From Oscillospiraceae bacterium (GTDB lineage Bacteria > Bacillota > Clostridia > Oscillospirales > Ruminococcaceae), in the NCBI GenBank assembly GCA_017435045.1, contig JAFSFT010000050.1, forward strand, positions 1 through 45,179: a stretch of DNA of 45,179 nt, in the 5' to 3' direction. Each line of letters opens with the position of its first letter. The stretch's first letter is position 1. Shown here in pieces: positions 34,435 to 42,390 of this stretch. The position numbers and the translations under genes are program-made. The notes beneath the pieces are model-generated. The model was not told the origin of the DNA, made no database searches, and saw only the letters and a list, made by a program, of their open reading frames with translations.

Positions 34435-34740
34435 ATGGATACGATGCTTATGTTTGGTATATTTTGGACGTTATACGGTTTTCTTGGAGTAATAGGTATT
34501 CAAAAAATAAATGAAGAATATAAGGGAACTTCCTTCGAAAAGGAGTATAAAAAATTCCGTGGAATCAGCTGGCTGCTGATTGGTATTCCTTGGATTGCTA
34601 TGCATTTTCTTTTTGAATATACAAATGTGTTGTTGGTGATAAAATGGCTACTGTTAGCAGTCAGTGCTATACCATCCATATGGTATTCCGTGGTTGGTGA
34701 CAAAAAGTACAAAAAGCTTTTTGAAGAGGAAAAACAGTAA
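34435..34740 (+). CDS. Small membrane protein, three predicted helices
   Basis: This is a 101-residue hydrophobic protein of unknown family. Helices are likely at about residues 4-23, 43-60 and 65-86, with a charged loop NEEYKGTSFEKEYKKFRG between the first two and a basic/acidic end (KKYKKLFEEEKQ). TGAGGAG lies 8 nt before the ATG. It is AT-rich compared with the surrounding core genes and stands alone between two terminators. It resembles the 8087 gene in style but not in sequence. Confidence 0.68.
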   Translation: MDTMLMFGIFWTLYGFLGVIGIQKINEEYKGTSFEKEYKKFRGISWLLIGIPWIAMHFLFEYTNVLLVIKWLLLAVSAIPSIWYSVVGDKKYKKLFEEEKQ

Positions 34741-34748
34741 AAACAAAA

Positions 34749-34792
34749 GACAAGGTATTGTGCAAATATGCACACTGCCTTGTCTCTTTTTT
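34749..34792. terminator. Bidirectional terminator between convergent genes
   Basis: GACAAGG (34749-34755) pairs with CCTTGTC (34778-34784), with an inner GTGCA/TGCAC stem. TCTTTTTT follows on plus and TCTTTTGTTTTT on minus. Confidence 0.88.
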
Positions 34793-35378
34793 ATTTGTTC
34801 ACTGTCGATGTACCTTTTTCAAGCAGATAGGTTGCCTCAAGGTCGGCAAGGTGTGCCATAACCGCAAGGGGATATCTTTTGAAAGCCTCGCCTATGGAAT
34901 AGTTGCCTGCACGGGCAGAATCGTCAAAGCCGCCCATATGCCAGCGGATGGCCATTGCTTCCTCTGTGGTAAGACGCAAAAAGCGTTCCACAAGAAAAAC
35001 CGATTTTTCGCCGTGTCCGTATGGGAACGGGTCTTCGCTTGTGTAGATTTTAACCTTTTCCCACTGGCCTGTGGCATCGTTCTTTACATTTCTTGTGCCC
35101 TCGTGGTAAAGGTTTATTTTGCAGAAGTCGTGACAGAGGGCAACAAGGGCAATGCTTTCGTCGCTGTAGTCATAGCCGCCAAGGGTGCATTTTTCTTTAA
35201 GCAGTTTATACACATTGAGGCTGTGCATCACAAGGCCGCATTCGCAGGCACCGTGAAAGCGTGTGGAGGCAGGTGCAACAAAAAAGTCTGTGCCGCAAAG
35301 CCAGTCCAGCAGCCTTTCCTTGCCGTTGCGGGTTACGCATCTGTCAAAAATTTCCAGAAATTCTGATTTATAGTCCAT
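34791..35378 (-). CDS. HD-domain protein, predicted metal-dependent phosphohydrolase
   Basis: This 195-residue protein has an HD superfamily pattern: His52 in GLVMHSLNVYKLL, the His83-Asp84 pair in VALCHDFCKI, then GHGEKSVF, IRWHMGGFDD and the final Asp in MAHLADLEATYLLE. Such proteins usually hydrolyse nucleotides or cyclic nucleotides with divalent metals. The substrate is not evident. AGAGAGG lies upstream of the ATG (35378-35376). TGATATAGT on the minus strand (35426-35418) may be an extended -10. It is transcribed alone and ends at a shared terminator. Confidence 0.78.
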   Translation of the reverse strand: MDYKSEFLEIFDRCVTRNGKERLLDWLCGTDFFVAPASTRFHGACECGLVMHSLNVYKLLKEKCTLGGYDYSDESIALVALCHDFCKINLYHEGTRNVKNDATGQWEKVKIYTSEDPFPYGHGEKSVFLVERFLRLTTEEAMAIRWHMGGFDDSARAGNYSIGEAFKRYPLAVMAHLADLEATYLLEKGTSTVNK

Positions 35379-35752
35379 AGAGATACCTCTCTTTACAGTA
35401 TTTTAATATTTAATACTACTATATCACATATTAAGCCTTAAAAAAAGCAGAAAATTAAAAACTGGCTGCAGGCTGTTAAGAGAGTTAGCGGCAAAAAAAC
35501 AGGCTGCAGTCCTTTGCGGCCTCCTGACAAGAAAACACAAACCCAATTTCCAACACAAAAAGGCCGCTACAGCGTCAGCAACACTTGCATTACACAAAGT
35601 AGTGCTGCGTGTTTCTTCCTTGTATCAGCACTTTTTGTGCAAAAATGGGCAAAAGTGTACCCACCAAATCACTTTACAGTGTTTTGGTGGGTATTTTGTT
35701 TTCTTATCGGGATGCCGCTTTTGCGGGACCGCAGCCTTTTTGCGGTATTAAA
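35379..35752. other. Gene-free stretch with hairpins and an orphan terminator
   Basis: I find no supported gene in these 374 nt. They hold the HD-gene promoter region, an imperfect hairpin (CTGCAGGCTGTT 35466-35477 with AACAGGCTGCAG 35498-35509), two GC hairpins right after the ydbC stop (CCGC/GCGG near 35714-35726 and ACCGCA/TGCGGT 35728-35746), and a strong plus-strand terminator (next entry). A plus-strand frame is open through part of it but has no ribosome binding site. Confidence 0.6.
35659..35701 (+). terminator. Orphan hairpin terminator
   Basis: ACCCACCAAA (35659-35668) pairs perfectly with TTTGGTGGGT (35683-35692), with an inner CACT/AGTG stem, then ATTTTGTTTT. No plus-strand gene lies upstream of it for almost 1 kb. 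It may end a small RNA, or serve the minus-strand ydbC gene from the other side. Confidence 0.7.
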
Positions 35753-35974
35753 TTACAGGTCGATTTCGTCGATGATTTCTTTGAGCACTGCAAGTTCTTC
35801 TGCTGTAAGGGAGATGCCTTTGCCCATTTTTGTGTTTTCTGCGGACCAGTCACGGATGTCGTATTTTGGTTCTCTGTCGCCCCAGCTTACAAGGTTGATT
35901 TCTCTCTGCCAGCCGCCTTTGCCCTGGGAAAGCACGCCGATTTTTTCAACGATTTCATATTTGAATTCTGCCAT
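35753..35974 (-). CDS. YdbC/PC4-family single-stranded nucleic acid binding protein
   Basis: This 73-residue protein begins MAEFKYEIVEKIGVLSQGKGGWQ and contains INLVSWGDREPKYDIRDWS and MGKGISLTAEELAVLKEII. This is the beta-sheet plus C-terminal helix layout of YdbC, a bacterial homologue of the transcription coactivator PC4 that binds single-stranded DNA. The length is typical. The start ATG (35974-35972) has GCGAGG upstream on the minus strand. It stands alone. A role in transcription or DNA handling is inferred from the family. Confidence 0.9.
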   Translation of the reverse strand: MAEFKYEIVEKIGVLSQGKGGWQREINLVSWGDREPKYDIRDWSAENTKMGKGISLTAEELAVLKEIIDEIDL

Positions 35975-36060
35975 GATATATATACCTCGCTAACATATTT
36001 TTAAAACAATGAACAAATTGTAGTACAAAATTCTGATAAATGCAAGTGTTTTTTTTATTC

Positions 36061-36089
36061 TTGACAATTATAGCCGTAAGTATTAAAAT
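36061..36089 (+). promoter_or_regulatory. Promoter of the T-box/valS transcript
   Basis: TTGACA (36061-36066), a 17-nt spacer and TAAAAT (36084-36089) have the same boxes and spacing as the secA promoter. The predicted start near 36096 gives a leader of about 300 nt. Confidence 0.8.
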
Positions 36090-36095
36090 TATTTA

Positions 36096-36362
36096 GTACA
36101 TATTATAAATATATACATATAATATAAAGGCTTGGAAAAAGAGGCAGATTGTTGCAGTTTTTGCAGAGAGCTGTGGGTTGGTGAAACACAGCAGAACGGA
36201 TTTTCTGTGTAGCTTTGGAGCCGAAAGGGTGAAAAATGCAGTAATCCTTTCCGTAAACCTGCGTTAAAGGCAATTCGAGTGGATACATTTTATGTATCAA
36301 TTTGGGTGGTACCACGGTTATCGCAATCGTCCCATACATTTTTATGATGGGGCGATTTTTTA
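36096..36362 (+). promoter_or_regulatory. T-box riboswitch leader of valS
   Basis: The leader reads uncharged tRNA-Val and permits transcription of valS when charging is low. Visible parts are the stem I elements GCAGAGAG (about 36155), GGTTGGTGAAAC (about 36176) and CTTTGGAGCCG; the T-box GGGTGGTACCACGG at 36304-36317; and the terminator in which AATCGTCCCAT (36325-36335) pairs with ATGGGGCGATT (36347-36357), followed by a T run. Part of the T-box region forms the competing antiterminator in this class. A GTA at 36209-36211 could be a valine specifier, but I could not fold stem I well enough to assign it. Confidence 0.92.
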
Positions 36363-36396
36363 TTTGCTCCAAAAAATCTTATAAAGGAGAAAAAAG

Positions 36397-39024
36397 ATGA
36401 AAGAACTTGAAAAAATCTACGACCCTAAAAAGGTTGAGGACAAAGTTTACAAAAACTGGCTGGAAAACAAATACTTCCACGCAGAAGTGGACAGCAAAAA
36501 AACACCATACACAATTGTTATTCCGCCTCCAAACATCACAGGCCAGCTGCACATGGGCCACGCGCTGGACAATACACTGCAGGATATCCTTATCCGCTAT
36601 AAAAGAATGCAGGGCTTTTCTGCTCTGTGGGTTCCTGGCACAGACCACGCTTCCATCGCTACAGAAGCTAAAATTGTAGAAGCAATGGCAAAGGAAGGTC
36701 TTACAAAGGACGACCTCGGCCGTGAAAAATTCCTTGAACGTGCATGGGAATGGAAACGCGTTTACGGCGGCAGAATTATCGAACAGCTTAAAAAGCTGGG
36801 TTCCTCCTGCGACTGGGACAGAGAACGCTTTACACTTGACGAAGGCTGTTCCAAAGCTGTTAACGAAGTTTTTGTTAACCTTTACAACAAAGGCCTTATC
36901 TATCAGGGCGAAAGAATTGTTAACTGGTGCCCGCACTGTATGACATCCATCTCTGACGCAGAGGTTGAATTTGAGGAACAGGCAGGCCACCTGTGGCATA
37001 TCAAATATCCAATCAAAGACAGCGACGAATACATTGTTGTTGCAACAACAAGACCTGAAACAATGCTTGGCGATACAGGTGTTGCAGTAGGCGTTGATGA
37101 CGAAAGATATAAACACCTTGTTGGCAAACAGGTTATCCTGCCGCTTACAGGCCGCGAAATTCCAATCTTTGAAGACAGCTATGTTGAAAAGGAATTCGGC
37201 ACAGGTGCTGTAAAGGTTACACCTGCACACGACCCTAACGACTTTGAGATGGGCGTAAGACATAACCTGCCAATCATCAAGGTTATGGAACTTGACGCAC
37301 ATATGTCTGCCGACATGGGCAAATACGCAGGTATGGACCGCTACGAAGCAAGAAAAGCTATCGTTGCAGACCTTGAAGAACAGGGCTACCTTGTAAAAAT
37401 TGAAGACTACAGCCACAACGTAGGCTCCTGCTACCGCTGCCATACAACAATTGAACCAATGATTTCCAAACAGTGGTTTGTTAAAATGGAACCACTTGCA
37501 AAGCCTGCAATTGCAGCAGTACGCGGCGGCGAAACAAAGTTTGTTCCTGAACGCTTTGACAAAATCTTCTTCCACTGGATGGAAAATATCAAAGACTGGT
37601 GTATCTCCCGTCAGCTCTGGTGGGGCCACAGAATTCCTGCATGGTACTGTCAGGAATGCGGCGAGGTTATCGTAGCAAAAGAAACACCGACAGTTTGTCC
37701 AAAATGCGGCTGCACACACCTTGTACAGGACGAAGACACACTTGATACATGGTTCTCCTCTGCACTCTGGCCATTCTCCACACTTGGCTGGCCAAATGAA
37801 GACAGCGAAGACCTTAAATACTTCTATCCTACAAACACACTTGTTACAGGCTACGATATTATCTTCTTCTGGGTTTCCCGTATGATATTCAGCGGTATCG
37901 AACATATGGGCAAAGTTCCATTCGATACAGTATTTATCCACGGTATCGTTCGTGACGAACAGGGCAGAAAGATGTCCAAATCACTCGGCAATGGTATCGA
38001 CCCTCTGGAAGTTATCGACCAGTACGGTGCAGACGCACTCCGTTACACACTTGCAACAGGTTCTTCCGCAGGCAACGACACACGTTACTCTGACGAAAAG
38101 GTTAAAGCTTCCCGTAACTTCAACAACAAGCTGTGGAATGCTGCACGCTTTATCCAGATGAACCTTGACGGCGAACTTGCAGACGGTCTGCCTGAAAAGC
38201 TTGAACTTGAGGACAAATGGATTCTCTCCACACTCAACAACGTTATCAGATCCGCAACTGAAAATATCGAAAGCTACGACCTCGGCCTTGCAGCACAGAA
38301 AGCAAATGACTTTATCTGGGACTGCATCTGCGACAAATATATTGAAATTGTTAAACTTCGTCTCAACAGCGAAGATAAAGAAGTTAAGGACAATGCAAGA
38401 AGAGTGCTGGTATATGTAATGAAGGAAGCACTCAAACTGCTCCATCCATTTATGCCGTTCATCACAGAAGAAATCTACCTTGCACTGCCAAATGCAGAAG
38501 AAACAATCATGCTCTGCCAGTGGCCACAGTACAAAGAAGAACTTGTGTTTGAAAGAGAAGAAAAATCCCTTACAAGAATTCTCGAGCTTGCAAAATCCAT
38601 CCGTGCTCTCCGTGCACAGATGCAGGCACACCCATCCAACAAAACTCTGCTTATCATCGAAACACCGCATATTGCAGACTTTGAACAGGGCATCTACTTT
38701 GTGGAAAAATTTGCATTTGCAAAGGAAGTACAGCTTGTAGAAACCTTTGAGGGCGATGCAAAGGCATACTCTCAGGTTGTTGTAGAGGGCGCACGCGGCT
38801 TTATCCCTACAGGCGACCTTGTTGACAAGGAAAAAGAGACAGCACGTCTTAACAAGGAGCTGGCAGGCGTTGAAAAGGATATCCAGATTATCTCCGGCAA
38901 ACTCAACAACCCCGGCTTTATGGCAAAAGCACCTGAAAAACTTGTGGAAACAGAAAAAGCAAAACTTGCTGCTGCACTTGGCAAAAAAGAAAAAATTCTC
39001 GAAAGCTTGGCAGCACTTGGCTAA
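36397..39024 (+). CDS. valS: Valyl-tRNA synthetase
   Basis: This 875-residue class I synthetase charges tRNA-Val. The HIGH motif is HMGH at 52-55 (PPPNITGQLHMGHALDN) and KMSKS is at 525-529. The editing (CP1) domain contains TTRPETMLGDTGVAV and HDPNDFEMG. A zinc-binding stretch has CQECGE and CPKCGC. The specificity region WDWIFFW-like is DIIFFWVSRMIF, and a C-terminal coiled-coil (about 805-875) contacts the tRNA. The length fits the bacterial form. AAAGGAG lies 8 nt before the ATG. Expression is controlled by the T-box upstream; a terminator follows at 39036. Confidence 0.98.
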   Translation: MKELEKIYDPKKVEDKVYKNWLENKYFHAEVDSKKTPYTIVIPPPNITGQLHMGHALDNTLQDILIRYKRMQGFSALWVPGTDHASIATEAKIVEAMAKEGLTKDDLGREKFLERAWEWKRVYGGRIIEQLKKLGSSCDWDRERFTLDEGCSKAVNEVFVNLYNKGLIYQGERIVNWCPHCMTSISDAEVEFEEQAGHLWHIKYPIKDSDEYIVVATTRPETMLGDTGVAVGVDDERYKHLVGKQVILPLTGREIPIFEDSYVEKEFGTGAVKVTPAHDPNDFEMGVRHNLPIIKVMELDAHMSADMGKYAGMDRYEARKAIVADLEEQGYLVKIEDYSHNVGSCYRCHTTIEPMISKQWFVKMEPLAKPAIAAVRGGETKFVPERFDKIFFHWMENIKDWCISRQLWWGHRIPAWYCQECGEVIVAKETPTVCPKCGCTHLVQDEDTLDTWFSSALWPFSTLGWPNEDSEDLKYFYPTNTLVTGYDIIFFWVSRMIFSGIEHMGKVPFDTVFIHGIVRDEQGRKMSKSLGNGIDPLEVIDQYGADALRYTLATGSSAGNDTRYSDEKVKASRNFNNKLWNAARFIQMNLDGELADGLPEKLELEDKWILSTLNNVIRSATENIESYDLGLAAQKANDFIWDCICDKYIEIVKLRLNSEDKEVKDNARRVLVYVMKEALKLLHPFMPFITEEIYLALPNAEETIMLCQWPQYKEELVFEREEKSLTRILELAKSIRALRAQMQAHPSNKTLLIIETPHIADFEQGIYFVEKFAFAKEVQLVETFEGDAKAYSQVVVEGARGFIPTGDLVDKEKETARLNKELAGVEKDIQIISGKLNNPGFMAKAPEKLVETEKAKLAAALGKKEKILESLAALG

Positions 39025-39035
39025 TATGTTAATAT

Positions 39036-39068
39036 ATAACCGTGGAATATTTCCACGGTTATATTTTT
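39036..39068 (+). terminator. valS terminator
   Basis: ATAACCGTGG pairs perfectly with CCACGGTTAT around AATATTT, followed by ATTTTT. Confidence 0.92.
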
Positions 39069-39097
39069 GCATAAATTATATTGAAAGAGGTTATATT

Positions 39098-39460
39098 ATG
39101 AAATATCCCTGGCTGGATGAATATCTGACGGGTAAAAAAGCGGTCTGTAAAGACTATAAAGCCGAATGGAACTGGGACAGATATATGATAGAGGGAAAAA
39201 TGTTTGCCGCTGTGTGCTATGATGATGCCACAGGAAAAGCAAAGTTTTTAACCTTTAAGCTGGAACCTGCCGAAGGCGAATTTATGCGCAGTCAGCATAC
39301 CGATATAATTCCCGGATACTATATGAACAAAACACACTGGAATTCGGTAATTATGGATGGCAATGTTCCCGATGAAACAGTAAAAGAAATGCTGGATAAA
39401 TCATATAATCTTATACTAAAATCATTCAGTAAAAAGAAACAGGCAGAACTTTTAAAATAA
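39098..39460 (+). CDS. MmcQ/YjbR-family protein
   Basis: This 120-residue protein has the CyaY-like fold family pattern. It starts MKYPWLDEYLTGKKAVCKDYKAEWNWDRYMI, has KMFAAVCYDDATGKAKFLTFKL, then the substrate-like pocket MRSQHTDIIPGYYMNKTHWNSVIM, and ends in a helix DKSYNLILKSFSKKKQAELL. MmcQ/YjbR proteins are annotated as DNA-binding, but their role is poorly established. GAAAGAGG lies 8 nt before ATG 39098. The valS terminator precedes it and folC follows after 17 nt, so it probably shares a transcript with folC. Confidence 0.88.
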   Translation: MKYPWLDEYLTGKKAVCKDYKAEWNWDRYMIEGKMFAAVCYDDATGKAKFLTFKLEPAEGEFMRSQHTDIIPGYYMNKTHWNSVIMDGNVPDETVKEMLDKSYNLILKSFSKKKQAELLK

Positions 39461-39477
39461 ATTTGCAGAGGTACATT

Positions 39478-40752
39478 ATGACCTACAACGAGGCATTAAA
39501 CTATATACATTCCCGTCCAAGGATGAAAAACACCGACAACCGCAGGGCAATGCGGCTGCTGCTGGAAATGCTGGGCAACCCCCAGGACAAGCTTAATATC
39601 GTCCACATTGCAGGTACCAACGGCAAAGGCAGCTGTGCAAAGATGCTCAGCAATATCTTAAGCTGTGCAGGCTATAAAACGGGGCTTAACATTTCGCCCT
39701 TTGTTATAGATTTCCGCGAACGTTTTACCATCAATGGTGAATTTATCAGCGAAGACACCCTTGCACAGATAACCCAAAGGGTAAAGGAAAAGCAGGAGTA
39801 TATCCTTGAGCATTACAATCTTAAGCTGGTGGAGTTTGAAATTGTAACGGCAATTGCTTTCTGCTATTTTGAACAGGAAAACTGCGACATCGTCTGTCTG
39901 GAGGTTGGCATAGGCGGCAGGGAGGACAGCACAAACGTTATAAAAAGCAGCCTGCTTTCCTGCATTATGAACATAAGCTTTGACCACACCGATATGCTGG
40001 GCGAAACCATAGAGGAAATTGCATATCAGAAAGCAGGTATAATAAAACCAAATCAGACAGTAATAGCATACCCTGCAATGGATACAGCGGCCATGGCGGT
40101 GGTAAAGGCCGAGGCAGAAAAGCAGGGGGCAGCACTTGTTGTGCCCGACATGGCACAGATTTCGGTTAAACATAAAGGAATGTTCTGCGATGTGCTTTGC
40201 TACAAGGGAATGGAGATTGAGCAGAGCTTTGCAGGTGTGCATCAGAGCTGCAACACATCGGTGGTTATAGAGGCGGCAAAGGCACTTGACGCAGGCGGCT
40301 GCTATAAAATAACCGATGCAGATATAATAAAGGGTATTGAACAGGCAAAATTCCCTGCAAGGATAGAAGTTTTCAGCAGAGAGCCGCTTATAATCCTTGA
40401 CGGAGGCCATAATATTGACGGCGTAAGCGCACTTAAAAATGTGCTGGAGACAAACGGAGTAAAAAATCTTACGGCGGTGTGGGCGTCTTTGTCCGACAAG
40501 CAGCCTGAAAAGCTGATCGAAATGATGTCTCCCTACATTGCAAAGCTGTACACCGCAGATATCTTTGGCAGCAGGGCAATCCCAAAAGCAGAACTTGCAC
40601 AGATGGCAAAAAAATATATTGCACACAGCACCCCAGCCGAAAGTCTGGAATCTGCAATAAAAACCGCCATAAAAAACGGCGAAAATCTGCTGGTTTTCGG
40701 CTCACTTTATCTTGCCAGCGACGCAAGAAAAATTATTGAGGAAAACCTTTAG
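39478..40752 (+). CDS. folC: Folylpolyglutamate synthase / dihydrofolate synthase
   Basis: This 424-residue ligase of the Mur superfamily attaches glutamate to dihydropteroate or to folates. The P-loop is HIAGTNGKGSCAKML (GTNGKGS 46-52). The family motifs SPFVIDFRERFTINGEFIS, EVGIGGREDSTNVI, SFDHTDMLGETIEEIAYQK and LDGGHNIDGVSAL are present. The length is typical. I chose ATG 39478, with GCAGAGG upstream; an in-frame TTG at 39463 lies before that site. It often follows valS in Firmicutes, which matches here apart from the inserted MmcQ gene. Confidence 0.95.
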   Translation: MTYNEALNYIHSRPRMKNTDNRRAMRLLLEMLGNPQDKLNIVHIAGTNGKGSCAKMLSNILSCAGYKTGLNISPFVIDFRERFTINGEFISEDTLAQITQRVKEKQEYILEHYNLKLVEFEIVTAIAFCYFEQENCDIVCLEVGIGGREDSTNVIKSSLLSCIMNISFDHTDMLGETIEEIAYQKAGIIKPNQTVIAYPAMDTAAMAVVKAEAEKQGAALVVPDMAQISVKHKGMFCDVLCYKGMEIEQSFAGVHQSCNTSVVIEAAKALDAGGCYKITDADIIKGIEQAKFPARIEVFSREPLIILDGGHNIDGVSALKNVLETNGVKNLTAVWASLSDKQPEKLIEMMSPYIAKLYTADIFGSRAIPKAELAQMAKKYIAHSTPAESLESAIKTAIKNGENLLVFGSLYLASDARKIIEENL

Positions 40753-40782
40753 CCGTACAACTTAATACGACATATTTTTCGG

Positions 40783-40824
40783 GGCATATCCTATATCATA
40801 ATTGATAGGATATGTCTTTTTTTT
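40783..40824 (+). terminator. folC terminator
   Basis: CATATCCTAT pairs perfectly with ATAGGATATG (extended by a G-T step) and is followed by eight T residues. Confidence 0.92.
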
Positions 40825-40853
40825 GTGCATAAATTTTTAAAGAGGTGAAAAGA

Positions 40854-41180
40854 TTGGCAAATGTAGAGTTTGAAATGAAAAACAGTCAGCTGAAGATATA
40901 TATATCGGGCGAGATAGACCACCACAGTGCATTTTCCATAAAGGATGTAATAGATGCACAGATTTTAAGCCGCTCGCCGCAGATTGCCGTTATGAACTTT
41001 GAAAAGGTTACCTTTATGGACTCATCGGGCATAGGGCTTATACTGGCAAGATACAAATTCTGTCAGCAATGCGGGACAAGCCTGTATGTGCAGGGGTTAA
41101 GCAGCCAGACACAGCGGGTGCTCAGCCTTGCAGGCATAAAGACCATAAGAGAAATAACCAGTCAGGAGAGCAAAATATGA
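40854..41180 (+). CDS. spoIIAA: Anti-anti-sigma factor SpoIIAA
   Basis: This 108-residue STAS-domain protein frees sigma-F by binding SpoIIAB. The start of the domain reads KIYISGEIDHHSAFSIKDVI. The phosphorylated serine is in FMDSSGIGLILARY and falls at Ser58 with the start chosen here, the same number as in B. subtilis. I chose TTG 40854, 6 nt after AGAGGTG. A GTG at 40845 is itself part of that ribosome binding site. It overlaps spoIIAB by 4 nt (ATGA). I see no convincing sigma-H promoter in the 100 nt upstream. Confidence 0.96.
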   Translation: MANVEFEMKNSQLKIYISGEIDHHSAFSIKDVIDAQILSRSPQIAVMNFEKVTFMDSSGIGLILARYKFCQQCGTSLYVQGLSSQTQRVLSLAGIKTIREITSQESKI

Positions 41181-41626
41181 AATCACAGAATTTTATGAAA
41201 CTTAACTTTCCCTCAAAATCGGTAAACGAGGGTTTTGCACGCAGTGCCGTTGCGGCATTCTGTGCACAGCTTGACCCTACCGTTGAACAGATCAACGACA
41301 TAAAAACGGCGGTAAGCGAGGCGGTTACCAACTGCATTGTCCACGGCTACCGCGACACCTTCGGGATTATTTACATAACAGCCACTATAACCGACAGCAC
41401 CGTAACGGTAAAAATTGCGGACAGGGGCGTGGGCATAGAGGATGTGGGCAGGGCAATGCAGCCGCTGTTCACCACCGACCCGAACGGCGAGCGTGCAGGC
41501 ATAGGCTTTGCGGTTATGCAGTCCTTTATGGACAGCGTAAAGGTGCGTTCCACACCGGGCAGGGGCACAAGGGTTGTTATGACAAAAAAGATAAAACCGA
41601 GGGAACAGAATGTCGTTACAGCTTAA
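41177..41626 (+). CDS. spoIIAB: Anti-sigma F factor / serine kinase SpoIIAB
   Basis: This 149-residue GHKL-family kinase holds sigma-F inactive and phosphorylates SpoIIAA. The N box is AVSEAVTNCIVHGY (Glu48, Asn52), the G1 box ADRGVGIEDVG (Asp82), and the ATP lid with G2 box is DPNGERAGIGFAVM. The length is normal. The start ATG overlaps the spoIIAA stop by 4 nt, and the gene overlaps sigF by 17 nt, so the three are translated in a coupled way. Confidence 0.97.
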   Translation: MKSQNFMKLNFPSKSVNEGFARSAVAAFCAQLDPTVEQINDIKTAVSEAVTNCIVHGYRDTFGIIYITATITDSTVTVKIADRGVGIEDVGRAMQPLFTTDPNGERAGIGFAVMQSFMDSVKVRSTPGRGTRVVMTKKIKPREQNVVTA

Positions 41627-42287
41627 AACACAGCGGGAAGAATTTATAAAAAACAATATGGGGCTTGTGCACTCCTGTGCAAAGCGTTTTAAAGGCAAGG
41701 GCATAGAATACGAGGAGATGTTTGCGGCAGGCTGCGTGGGACTTATAAAAGCCTACGATGCCTTCGACTCCTCCCGGGGGGTGCAGTTTTCCACCTATGC
41801 CGTTCCTGTTATACTGGGAGAGATAAAAAAGCTTTTCCGGGATGGCGGTATGCTCAAGGTAACACGCAGCATAAAGGAATTATCCCTCAAGGTAAGCTAC
41901 GCCCGTGAAGTGCTGCAGAAGCAGCTTGGACAGGAGCCTACGGTAAAGGAAATTGCCGACCACCTTGGTGTATCGATCGAGGATGTGGCACAGGCCATAA
42001 ACGTTTCCACACCGCCCATGTCACTTACGGCAATCTTTGAGGAGGAGGACTCAAACTGCGAGTTTGACATACCTGTTGAAAGCGACGAGGAAAACATGGC
42101 AAATATGATGGGGCTTAAATACGCCATATCCGACCTTGATGCAGAGGAAAAAAGAATTATATACCTGCGTTTTTTCCAGAACAAAACCCAGTCTGTAACA
42201 GCACAGATGCTGGGCAGGACGCAGGTGCAGATTTCCCGTCAGGAAAGAAAGATAATACAGAAGATGCGTAAAAAATTTATGGAATAA
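41610..42287 (+). CDS. sigF: RNA polymerase sporulation sigma factor SigF
   Basis: This 225-residue sigma-70 family factor is active in the forespore. Region 2 has NNMGLVHSCAKRF, EYEEMFAAGCVGLIKAYDAFD and FSTYAVPVILGEIKKLFRD. Region 3 covers VSYAREVLQKQLGQEPTVKEIADHLG, and region 4 has LDAEEKRIIYLRFFQNKTQ and a helix-turn-helix LGRTQVQISRQERKIIQKMR. The gene order spoIIAA-spoIIAB-sigF fixes the identity as SigF rather than SigG. It overlaps spoIIAB by 17 nt. No clear terminator follows. Confidence 0.96.
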   Translation: MSLQLKTQREEFIKNNMGLVHSCAKRFKGKGIEYEEMFAAGCVGLIKAYDAFDSSRGVQFSTYAVPVILGEIKKLFRDGGMLKVTRSIKELSLKVSYAREVLQKQLGQEPTVKEIADHLGVSIEDVAQAINVSTPPMSLTAIFEEEDSNCEFDIPVESDEENMANMMGLKYAISDLDAEEKRIIYLRFFQNKTQSVTAQMLGRTQVQISRQERKIIQKMRKKFME

Positions 42288-42323
42288 TAAGAAAGATTAA
42301 TTGTGTTAAATCTATAAGACTTG

Positions 42324-42352
42324 TTGTAAATAAAAACAGACTGTGCTACAAT
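42324..42352 (+). promoter_or_regulatory. Promoter of the first YczE-like gene
   Basis: TTGTAA (42324-42329), a 17-nt spacer and TACAAT (42347-42352) form the promoter, with an extended TGC before the -10. Confidence 0.7.
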
Positions 42353-42390
42353 GACCTCATGGAAAAAGTATATTCGAGAGAGGTTTTGTC

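Noticed and set aside
35514..35993. 159-codon plus-strand frame across the ydbC locus
   Set aside because: It has no ribosome binding site, crosses a strong terminator and lies opposite the well-supported YdbC gene.
36209..36211. GTA as the T-box specifier codon
   Set aside because: A valine codon is expected in the stem I specifier loop, but I could not fold stem I by eye well enough to place it, so it is mentioned only as a candidate.
36379..37941. Long minus-strand open frame (520 codons) opposite valS, and similar ones opposite secA, malQ, the PBP and the SGNH gene
   Set aside because: These frames translate to Cys/Phe/Val-rich proteins with no recognisable motif and no ribosome binding sites. 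They arise because the biased codons ACA, GCA and AAA of strongly expressed genes read as TGT, TGC and TTT on the other strand.
40805..40833. Possible sigma-H promoter for spoIIAA
   Set aside because: ATAGGATAT fits the sigma-H -35 box, but it is the downstream arm of the folC terminator and no GAAT-type -10 is found at 11-13 nt.
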